Shown here one piece after another: positions 55,619-64,000 of a stretch of 64,000 nt of DNA. A program made the position numbers and the translations under genes. The stretch comes from Massospora cicadina (lineage: Eukaryota > Entomophthoromycota > Entomophthoromycetes > Entomophthorales > Entomophthoraceae): assembly GCA_022478985.1 (NCBI GenBank), contig JAKSZP010018550.1, positions 62,001-126,000 on the forward strand, written 5' to 3'. Below the pieces are notes generated by a model that was not told where the DNA came from, did no database searches, and worked only from the letters and a program-made list of their open reading frames with translations. Position 1 is the first letter of the stretch, and each line of letters opens with the position of its first letter.

Positions 55619-56240
55619 TGTTGCAATTTTATCTGACCAACTATTCAATTGTATGTCTATTTTTATTTTTGAAAGTTCTTTGCTTTTAGACAAATGGTTT
55701 GATTCCTTAGGCCTTGAAATTAATGTCAATGTGTTTAATTAGTTTATGACGGACCGCCTTGCTGCCAATTTAATCAGTTAAATTAAGTTGTAGCGGATTT
55801 CCTTTCCATGAGCCCACGTTTTTAATATGTATCTATTTATTGATAGGATTAAATTACTATAATTTTGCTCTGGGCCATGAAAAGGATAGCTACCAAGGTT
55901 CATATTCTTATCACACTAATGGCAATACACCCTAAATTATCTAGTATTGGCTATGAGACTTACGGCTTCATAAACTTAAATCCCCTTTTATTTTATTTTC
56001 TCCCTTGTCCCCAATCTAGCGTAAAAACAATCACTGAAGGGTTTATCATTCCCACAATTCTGAGCTAATGGTTTTACTAATTTCCAGTATATTTAAGTGC
56101 TGGCCAGTTTTTAAAGTTTAGTTTATAATGATGGGAGTTGTATTGTTGAGTGAATATTATCTTTAACATATCTGATTATAGCTATTAAAATAAAAACCTT
56201 TTGCATTAAATTGTGTATTTTACAGTTTGATTACTGTGTA
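55619..56240 (+). repeat. R6 3' LTR (truncated)
   Basis: Starts TGTTGCAATTTTATCTGACC and follows the 5' LTR to about 56240 (GCTATTAAAATAAAAACC, then TTACTGTGT). The last 80-110 bp of the 5' copy have no counterpart, so the right end and target duplication are lost. Confidence 0.7.
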
Positions 56241-56639
56241 AGCCTTGTGGAACTACCATTGTGGCTTAATTAGGATGTTTTCCATTTTTGAACCAAGAAG
56301 GGATGTAAGCCAGCGGCCATTCCTCTTATCACCCTGGGCAATTTGGCCCATTTGGTGGATAAGAGATGGTTAACGGCGTACCCTCTAAAAATTACGCTGC
56401 TTTTTTCCTCCAGTCACCACCATAGAGTTGTTGGGAAAAGTTAAGGGGCGTGTCAGGAGGTGGAGGTGGTCAGAAGCCATCTCCAGTAGAACTATGGCCT
56501 TGATTGTTCACAAGAGGTTCCCTCCACCGTTTCAAGTTCTGCTAATAAAGCTAAGTTAATATCCAACTAATATAAAATAATCAAATTAGTTTATAGCTCA
56601 AAAATCCCCATATGCCATCTTTGACCAATATTAGTATGT
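56241..56639. other. No supported gene
   Basis: Sequence between the truncated R6 LTR and the minus-strand frames at 56640. It should include the lost right border of R6; nothing diagnostic is visible. Confidence 0.4.
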
Positions 56640-58260
56640 CATGGAAACGGCAGAAGAAGTTTAGACTGGCCTGCCAGTTGGGATGCAAAAGCACTCAAAA
56701 AGCAAGCCAGAATGCCAGAGGCATTGCCGACTGGATGACTTGATATGGAGCCATGCATTGGGAAAAGATGAATTGCTGATGCAGCACAATAGTAAGTATG
56801 ACCCTGACGATGAACCATAATGAGCCCACTCCCAACCCAGGGGTCTTGCTGCAGGGGTGGGATCACAGAGATAGGCTTGATGAGTTCCTCAGTATATGGG
56901 ACCATTTCAACTGGGGCAGCAAGGAGACAGATTCTCTCTTGCAATTGGTGGACATAAGGCCACAAGATTCCCGTGTACTGCTGCCAGAAGTTCGTGATAA
57001 TGGGGTTGTAGAGCCAAAAATTTTGGACTCACTGAATCCAATCAATGATGGATGGGGCCATAGTGACCAAGAGTACTGGTAGAGCCCATCCGGTATATGG
57101 ACTGATGGGCCACCAGGGAAACGCCATCAGGGATGCGGTCAGAAGAAATAATAAAATTTGTTTGGGTTTTTAGCAAAATTTTATTGAAATGAAATAGAGA
57201 AAATCAACCATAATTTTCTTAGTGCTATGCAACTGATTAAATATTGGTCAATTGGGGTAGTGACAAGCCAGGATTGGGTCCCTCAATTTTGACCTAACTG
57301 GCGAATTATTCAGGAATGGGCAGGTTTGTTCCTTGGAAACCAACATCACAAAATTTGGCGGTGGGCCGAGTCACTGTCAGTTCGACCTCAAACGTCCAGA
57401 CTGAGGATCAGCAACGTTTCTGATAGTTGGCGTGATGGCATTTGGCCTGACAAGTGATGGGAATCCCCAAGGCCACCCCACATAGGGGTGGGTCCATTTA
57501 GTTGGGAACAGGTTTGGGATGCCCAACCCGCCCATACTTGGGCACTGGGCTGCTCGTTCAGTCAGTGGCATCACATCAGCTGCACCACCTGAATTGCCAA
57601 CAGGGGGCTTCAAACCCTCATTGATGGCGCCCGATGCTATAGCCTGATCATCAAGGATGATCCCCAACAACTTTGGTAGGAAGGTGATTTGTTTGATTGA
57701 CATATTGATCAAATTGGAACCATCAGGCATTCCAGCCAGTACCTCAGTCTTCATGCCTTTCCAGCCATTTGAGATCTGGGCATTAGCCAAATTGCCACTC
57801 AAATTAGATCTGACCAATTTCAATTTGATAATCTCAGTACAGATTTTGCTAATTCCCCATAACAGTTCTGCTGGGGTGTGTGTGGGTACTGGGGGTGGGA
57901 TCTGAAGTGGAGGAGCTGTTACCCACCGCTCATCTACTGTGAGCGAGATTGCCCTGAGTAACAAGAGGTACCGCCATCCTTTTTGGTGTCTTCTTACTTG
58001 GGAATGGGAAAATGGCCCGATCAACCGCCAGGGGACGTTCCCCAGGACTTACATAGTACAAACAATCCCATTTCTGACAGGTACGGGCCTAGTAAACCTT
58101 TTATCCTACCCAATGGAGCCAGCCATATGTGGCCTGGCCATGGATGCAACCTGATGTTTTCCAGAGAAGCTGTTGCCATCACACCATGTGTGATTGTGGA
58201 AGAATATATTATTGCTAGAAATTTTGATGCCAATCCTACTGGGCAGGCTGCATCTTAGTC
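56640..58260 (-). pseudogene. Unidentified minus-strand protein-like frames
   Basis: The frame 57377-58024 (215 codons, minus) is the longest non-pol frame of the window and has a balanced, protein-like composition. Frame 56639-56965, extendable upstream to about 57140 through a single TGA, and frame 58021-58233 lie on the same strand. Together they could be one broken gene of at least 400 residues. I recognise no domain. It might be upstream Gag of R3, a captured host-gene fragment or another element. A + strand frame at 56798-57082 overlaps and cannot be excluded as the real one. Confidence 0.4.
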
Positions 58261-59535
58261 AGTATTAGAGATTATTTAGAATATTAATCCTCTGGCACCA
58301 AATTGGTAAATATTTCTGATAGTAGTGTGCTTAGTCCCAATCCCTATTTAGTGAGCATAAAGGGCAGCGGTCCCTAACAGGTAATGCTGTTGCTCCAATT
58401 TTTATTTCCCATTTTTATTTTAAGTAAAAAATTTAAAACTAAATATATTTGTGAGTTTAAGAAGTCCTCCAGCCATTTAGTGGCTATGGTTTCCAATTTT
58501 GAAAATTCTGGCTGGTGCTTGCGGTTGCCCTATTTCTTTTGCATCTCACAATATGGATGACTGTATCAGAGGTATTCTGTCTGGTTTTCAGGGTGGTGAC
58601 TCATTTTGAGTTACAGGCCAGTATTATTATCATTAGAATTCTCCATGACATATTGGAGCAGCCAAAATCATTGCCCTTCTCCACCCTCCTTTATATGGGG
58701 GTGCTGAGTTGGTTTTGTTTTATGATTGAAATGTTCAACTTTTTGTTGAGGTGGTAGGTTTCAAAGGGATGGCCCATTCTTTAAATCACCAGGGTAAACC
58801 ATGGTTAACCAATATCTTATTCTCAAACAACGGTATTTTCTATCACTGATAGAGGTTTTGCTGGACCACATGTGTGGGGGTGTTGTTTGTTCCAGTTGCC
58901 TTGGATCTTTCCCTCTATTCTGCCTTTTTAGGTTCTGGGGATAGCATTCTCGCTGTTGTCTCAGTTGTTCCTAGAACCAATGTAGGTGAATCTGATGGTG
59001 CCATTGTTATCTGCTGGACCACGGCCAGAAGTTGAGGTTGTTCAGTTGGCCAAAAACATGGTTTCTCCCCTTGAGGATGGTCCAGTGGGTCGTATGGAGA
59101 ATACTCCTTACCACCAGTGATGTCTTGAAAAGTTGCTGATAAACAAGATCATGCCTGCTTTCTGTTGCCTGTTATGCTTCATTTGGGATCCCATGTAGTA
59201 TCTGTCACGGGCCACTTGGGTACAAGAAAATCCAGAAACTATGAGCTTCCAAGGCACTCATGTTTTTAGATCTAGATATTAATGTGGGGTCCTCAGTGTC
59301 GAACGCATCTTCATCCTTAATGACTTGATACCTGTTGAAATGGCCTAACCCATTCTCAGTGCCCATATTTGGCTTTTCTGACAGGTTTACCGCAGTGTCA
59401 GAACTGCTGTTTCCTGTGATCGTTGGGGTTAGGTGGTGGTGGCAGCAACAGGTTATTATTAATATGGAGCCCACATTTTTCTCTTTGTGAATCTTCATAT
59501 TAGTGACAAATTCCTTCTGACCAGTACCTTTTCCT
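58261..59535 (+). other. Decayed sequence upstream of the R9 pre-RT block
   Basis: It may include protease and linker of a sushi/Tf1-like element, judged only from its position. No triad can be read. The minus-strand frame 59205-59498 is probably incidental. Confidence 0.3.
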
Positions 59536-59770
59536 CTGCTGGAGCAGTGGGGTCACTTGTTTCAATTCCCTCCCCCAAAGAGCTGCCGTTGGATTTCCCT
59601 ACCACCTTGGTTTAGTACAAAGACATTTTTGATATGGAGAAGGCCAAATGGCTTCCCTCCAAATCCAAGTATAATCTGGACTTCCACATGACAGTGAATG
59701 TGATCAATGTCAACTGCCCTTTGTACCCATGTTGTAACTTATTTGACCACCCATCAGTTTATGTGATAAT
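59536..59770 (+). pseudogene. R9 pol, pre-RT segment of sushi/Tf1-like type
   Basis: The + strand reads LPLDFPTTLV then YKDIFDMEKAKWLPSKSKYNLDF, which follows the pattern of the segment just before the RT in Tf1/sushi-like elements (a DVF motif, then LP and a YDH-like block). It stops near 59770, before the RT fingers; RT of a similar element appears at 62030. Confidence 0.55.
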
Positions 59771-59779
59771 TATTAAATG

Positions 59780-60400
59780 AGTTCTTAAATAATAATTAGA
59801 CATAAGGTATAATCCATAGTTATAAGTGCTCACAGCGTGGACCACAACTTTATAGGGAGTTGCAAAAGTTATAATGAATTATTCTTGGTGCTTTGGCCTC
59901 AGAGCTTCAAGTTATACATGATTATTATGGCTGATTAAATCCTTAAACACAACTAACACAATTTACGCTGATAACAAGCTTGATTCTACTATTCTTTCAT
60001 ATCCCTCACTTGGAATAAAATATTCATCTGGAGGATAACAATTGTTATTGGGGACATTCAACATAGTCTCAATTCCATTCATTGATTGTGACTATAGTGG
60101 AAATATCCTGAGCTCTTGTGATTTGCTCCCTAATTCTAACTCAATTTCTTAATTTTATAGTCTAACTCTGTAAGTGCATCTTAGTACATACAAAATGCAC
60201 AATAGGAATGCTAGTGGAAGAGGCATATCTTGGCGAGATTCCAATGGTAAGGGATTCTTTTTTCTTTGTCGCTGGAGAAATCCTCTTTGAAGACACCATC
60301 AGCGTGCTAGAAAGCCTTTGTCAGTATATGCTACTACGTTGTGCTTCTTTTACTTTTAAATAAAGATCTCTGTAGGTCCTAAAGCCCATCCACTGTGTTT
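59780..60400. other. AT-rich stretch, nothing recognised
   Basis: Inserted or decayed sequence between two R9-type relics. No domain or paired repeat. Confidence 0.4.
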
Positions 60401-60409
60401 AGACAGGGA

Positions 60410-60560
60410 TCAGCACTCCTTCAGGACCAAAAGGGGTTTAAAGACCCAGGTTGACCCCCTGTCACAGTTAAGTGACTTAGCTAATGTGGTGGATGAGTGC
60501 TGGGTCAATGCTATGATCCCCAAGGTTCCCCCATCCCTGTCTCTCTCCCCTCCTCTACCC
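60410..60560 (+). pseudogene. Possible Gag C-terminal relic
   Basis: A + strand reading with VDPLSQLSDLANVVDECW resembles the end of sushi-type Gag, a helix before the knuckle that usually contains an L-x-x-L-A-x-x-x-D pattern. Short and without a knuckle, so weak. Confidence 0.28.
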
Positions 60561-61197
60561 TGTTAGAGATAATATAGGGTGTCTTCAGAGAGGGTGCCCG
60601 ATCCAGGGACCACAGGAAGGCCCCTGAGGCTTACCCCGCTCTTGGATATTTTTGACAAAATTTACTAAAGTAAGGTCAATATGGCTTTAAGGCCCAGTTT
60701 GTCAATTCCAGGCCAGGTAAGCTGTTCTAGGCTACCCATGATGGAAAATCAGATTGGGTAATGATCTGGACACCTGATCAATTGTCAAATGAGCTGGCAC
60801 AATTTTCCTAACACTTTAGAATGTATTTGGGCATTTTGGGATGCATGGACAGTCTGATTCAAATTGCCAGGTCCCAGGTTGGTACTGTTAACCTGACTTG
60901 GCCCCAAAACTTGGAGAAAAGTCATAAATAAAATCTTGAAAATTAGTAGGATCTCAAATACCCCTTGCTCACCACTCCCTCAGCCAATTAGAACCCACTG
61001 CCAAATCCCAATGGACCAATCATTCAATACCTCTCCCCAATTTTTTCCTCAATACATAAGACGCCAGCCCCTCCCAAGAGCTGTTGTCAGTTCACTTTGC
61101 TCCCTTGGATAAGCTGCAAACAATAAACCCCTTAGTTTTTGTTCATCCTGTTTCAGACTCCTTCCATCAAACTTTATTTATAAAATTCCATCAATAA
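60561..61197 (+). repeat. LTR-like sequence
   Basis: Starts TGTTAGAG at 60561. ATACATAAGACGCC near 61053 resembles an LTR TATA region, and AACAATAAACC near 61120 the polyadenylation signal. The right end near 61190 is uncertain and there is no partner or primer site. Confidence 0.4.
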
Positions 61198-61261
61198 ATC
61201 CAGCAAAGCATGCTTGCACTTAAGTTGTTATCTTATGGTTGTCAACTGGGAGTATAGTCTA

Positions 61262-61560
61262 TTGACCCCTCCACCTGGCAGGTTTTCACGAATTTCCTAA
61301 AGCAATTCTTTATTGATGACGTGTACTCAACTCCCATCACTAACGTGTGTCCATTTGTTTTGCACCTGGCTCACCACCCCACTGCTGGTTTGCTGGAAGT
61401 TTCTCATTTGGTTGGACAGCACAGAGCGACCCCATCACATTGTTGGTGGAGTCCAGACCCCCACCCAACCCTTCTTCAAAGGATCTTGCTTGCCCAAGGG
61501 GCATGGAGCACGCCCCTTAGGGGAAGCTGAGCCCTAGTGCCTTGCATGGGCACCACCTGC
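61262..61560 (+). pseudogene. Possible Gag relic of sushi/Tf1-like type
   Basis: The + strand reads DPSTWQVFTNFLKQFF then DD, which resembles the W-x-x-F-x-x-x-L-x-x-x-F core of sushi-type Gag. It lies just right of the LTR-like sequence. The stretch 61560-62030 is decayed and unassigned. Confidence 0.32.
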
Positions 61561-62029
61561 ACCCTAATTTCATTGTCTTTATTGAACTAGAACTCAAAAC
61601 GCCATGTTTTCATCCCCTAAATTTATACTAGAAAGTCAAAGGCTCACAACGGCGAACCAACAAAGAGTTATCACCCTCACCCAACTCCCCGCCTTGGGGT
61701 AGCCCCAATGAGACTTGAAGTTATCCCCATCACAGAAATTTGGTTTGCTTTGAGGCTTTTGGTAAGTTGTGGAACTTTTTTTCCTAAAAATAACGCTAGA
61801 ACCCCGCTCTTACAAGTCATCTGGACCTCTGTGCCCATGGCATTCTGGGCCCTCCACTGGGCGTTCATGCACCCAATTGGTTTTCCAGTCTAATCTTTCT
61901 CAGCTGTGTCCTTGACAATTTCACTTTCCAAAAAAAGTTTCCCTTTGTAAGTTTGCTAAACTCATTGTCTCCTTGAAGTGTCATGTAAATTAAAATGTGA
62001 TTACCTGTGCACCAAAATCTGACTCTCTA

Positions 62030-63092
62030 GCACCACTTATAACAACTCATATACAGAGCAAGAAGATAAGTCCCTGGAGGTGTGGTTAAATAATATGTTT
62101 GTCAAGAGATAAGTGATTAAGCGACGTTTTCATATTGCTTTGCCCAAATTCTTTTCTCAGAAGGATGATGAAACGTTGTGCCCTGCGTGGACTATGGGCC
62201 CCTTAATAGTATTACCATTCATGATCCCTATCTCCTTCCCCTTGAGCATGATTAGCCAGTCAATTGCAAAGTCTTAAGTGTTTTTAAAGCTCAATCTTAT
62301 ATATGCGTTCCACCAAATAAGGGTGGTAGAGGATCAGGATTGGCTTACGGCGGTTCAGACCAGAAGAGGGATCTTCTAGTTCCTTGTGATGCCTTTCAGC
62401 TTAAAAAACGCCCCAGCCACATTCCAGCAGATGACCAATGACGTTATTGGCAATCTTCAGTTCACCTGTGTGGTTGCATCTATCAATGATATCCTTGTTC
62501 ACTCCCCTATTCCTGAGCAACATGATAAGGACCTGAAGGCAGTGCTGTCTGTGTTGCACAAGGCTGACCTTTATGTAAACCCCTCCCTGCGTGAGTTTTT
62601 CAGGGAGGAGCTTACCTTTCTGGATAACTTGGCCCTAAAGGATGGTTACACTATTTCTCCCAGAAATCTTGAAGCCATCCTTGCATGGCACATCCCTACC
62701 ACCCAGAAACTGTTGTGGAGCTTCCTGGGCACCATCATACTTCTGAAGAAAATTTCCCCCTCTCTCTAATAGCTGGTCGCACTGCTGCATCCTTTAACAG
62801 GGAATAATGTTCCATTCCAATGGACAAAGGAGTTCCAACGGTCGTTTGACGCCATCAAGGAGGTGTTTGTGGCATCTCTCATTCTCAAACACGTGTAACC
62901 ACCAAGCCTTTTATCATAGCTTGTGACGCCTTGTCAGTCACCATGTGGCAATGCTGCTTTTAATGCATGATAGATTGGAACATCTGGTTGCTTACCGGTT
63001 TGTGAAATTTTGCTTCATTTGTACTGTCTTGTGCCTTTTACAATAATGATTTGGCCGCTGTGGCATGGTCACTGATGCATTGGCAGTACCTC
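62030..63092 (+). pseudogene. R9 reverse transcriptase and RNase H (broken)
   Basis: RT of sushi/Tf1-like type. The first block, near 62050-62250, reads EDKSLEVWLNNM then LNSITIHDPYLLPL. Frame 62386-62769 has MPFSLKNAPATFQQMTNDVI; its catalytic box reads SIND (62479-62490) where YLDD is expected, so the first Asp is Asn. The thumb and a connection block follow, then RNase H fragments in several frames (VPFQWTKEFQRSFDAI) up to 63092, where R10 begins. Confidence 0.82.
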
Positions 63093-63587
63093 TGTTAACT
63101 TTTGGCGTATTTGACTGATTCTTCCAAATGAGTTGCACAGGGTAAAACCCACTGAGTAACTGATGAGAAATATGAGGATCTCTGGCCCGCAGTGATTAAT
63201 GATAATAAAGACTTAATAAGGAGCTATTGCTCCTACAATACCACTTTATTTAATATCCAACTAATGGCTATAGCTGTTACTTTCCTACTCCTTCTTCTTT
63301 TCTAGTAAACCCTTCTCCTTCTCACTTTTATGAACGACTATTAATCCTTGGTATTCCTCAGCGGATTTAACATGATCCACTTAGTAAATCCGTATTTGCT
63401 CCAATCTATTAGTTTATTCAAACAATGAGATTTTGCCAAAATTTCCTTTATTTGCTAAACCATTATTTCTTCAATCAAACTCACTTTGCATTGACATATC
63501 CAGTGCTCAATCTTGAGCTCGCCTGAATCTAATTTATGATTCGCCAGAACTATATCTTATCATCCAGTCATATCAGAATTTTTGACA
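63093..63587 (-). repeat. R10 3' LTR
   Basis: In + strand view TGTTAACTTTTGG to GAATTTTTGACA (495 bp). The left part aligns with the R7 LTR through GTTGCACAG and CCCACTGAG. It lies next to the CAGTCAAGGGGGG tract, as in R1 and R7. Confidence 0.78.
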
Positions 63588-63604
63588 TTGCCCCCCTTGA
63601 CTGG
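63588..63604 (-). other. R10 polypurine tract
   Basis: On the minus strand CAGTCAAGGGGGGCAA precedes the 3' LTR, matching R1 and R7. Confidence 0.85.
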
Positions 63605-63614
63605 ATGTTAAGCT

Positions 63615-64000
63615 CTATGGCTTGTATTCCTTCAGGAACTTTGCATGTACTCAATTGATAATCTGGCCACCCGCAGGCTTCTTAATAGTGTAAGTGTTAA
63701 CACAGATTTCTCAAATATCTCAAATGGTCCAATCCATATGCTAGCAAGCTTGTTCCATCCTCCAAACCCATGTTGGTTGTGGAACAGGACAAGATATCCT
63801 ACCCCAAACTGGGGGAGACTGCTTCATCTACATGGGTCAGCCGCCTTATCCCAAATCTTCTTGGCCAAACTGGTGGAAAACATTTCCATTTGTAGTTTAA
63901 TCAGCGTGTCATAAAGATAGTCAAATACCGCTGAGGCTCTATTCCATCAGTATCTTCCACCCAGGAATAAAGCAAGGCTGGAAAGGCTGGATGTCTTCCA
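63615..64000 (-). pseudogene. R10 integrase C-terminus, cut by the window end
   Basis: On the minus strand, in shifting frames, it reads ALLYSWVEDTDGIEPQRYL, SLAKKIWDKAADP and SIWIGPFEIFEKS, each matching the R1 integrase C-terminus (VLIYACVDDTGGMDLQCYL, SLAKKIKNQAADK, NTWIGPFEIIEKT). The rest of R10 lies beyond the window. Confidence 0.85.

Larger units (their letters stand above)
39201..56240 (+). mobile_element. R6: LTR element lacking RT and integrase, host of R7
   Basis: 5' LTR 39201-39907, primer site at 39910-39927, Gag start up to 40474, then R7 (40475-53656), then Gag continuation, protease (about 54667), a polypurine-like TCAAATGGGGAGAA (55604-55617) and a 3' LTR from 55619. Without R7 the internal part is only about 2.5 kb and no RT, RNase H or integrase block is seen, so R6 was probably non-autonomous. 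The LTR start TGTTGCAAT resembles R1. Confidence 0.72.

Noticed and set aside
59205..59498. 97-codon minus-strand frame
   Set aside because: No domain, and the same DNA lies just before + strand pol sequence of R9; probably incidental.
1..64000. CRISPR arrays, bacterial operons, riboswitches, rRNA or tRNA genes
   Set aside because: No regular direct repeats with spacers, no Shine-Dalgarno-led gene runs and no structured RNA signature were seen; the content is eukaryotic retroelements.

Overview
This window is a retrotransposon graveyard from a eukaryotic genome. I recognise no host gene, no tRNA or rRNA gene and no bacterial-type operon. Nearly all interpretable sequence is Ty3/gypsy LTR retrotransposon (Gag, protease DSG/DTG, reverse transcriptase YLDD, RNase H, HHCC/DDE integrase) in different stages of decay, set in AT-rich filler. 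The style (dense nested Ty3/gypsy, some sushi/Tf1-like pol relics, stops mostly of the CGA-to-TGA kind) suggests a large repeat-bloated fungal genome, possibly a rust-like basidiomycete. This is inference: nothing in the window proves the taxon.

Names used here. R1 (+, 1-6772) is a Ty3/gypsy element whose 5' part lies outside the window; a miniature LTR element, T1 (-, 2063-4367), sits in its integrase. R2 (-, about 9590-14820) is an old relic. R3 (-, about 21946-39200) is the outermost element of a large nest. Inside R3 lies R4 (-, 23408-36411), which contains a solo T1-type LTR (26002-27063) and R5 (-, 27741-33293). Next to the R3 gag, and probably inserted in it, lies R6 (+, 39201 to about 56240). 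R6 contains R7 (-, 40475-53656), which contains R8 (+, 42262-48782), the youngest and most complete element. R9 is a set of + strand sushi/Tf1-like relics (about 59540-63092). R10 (-, 63093 to beyond the end) is cut by the window edge. Target-site duplications support most of these insertions: CCTTC for T1, CAGCT for the solo LTR, AAGGT for R5, ATCAT for R8, CCA(A/G)C for R7 and AATG(T/G) for R4.

Two clades can be separated. R1, R3, R7 and R10 share one type of integrase C-terminus. R2, R4, R5 and R8 share a Gag carrying a collagen-like Gly-X-Y tract between its N-terminal and capsid-like parts, and (except R2, whose ends are unclear) LTRs that begin TGTCAGGATTT or a near variant. T1 and a solo LTR at 10652-11063 have the same LTR start. 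Elements of both clades and T1 use essentially one primer-binding site, TGGTGCTCACTACAGG.

The stretches 6773-9480, 15231-18590, 19616-21945 and 59780-60400 hold no gene I can support. Two stretches, 4846-6136 and 56640-58260, carry minus-strand open reading frames that look protein-like but match no retroelement domain I know; these are the best candidates for undescribed content.
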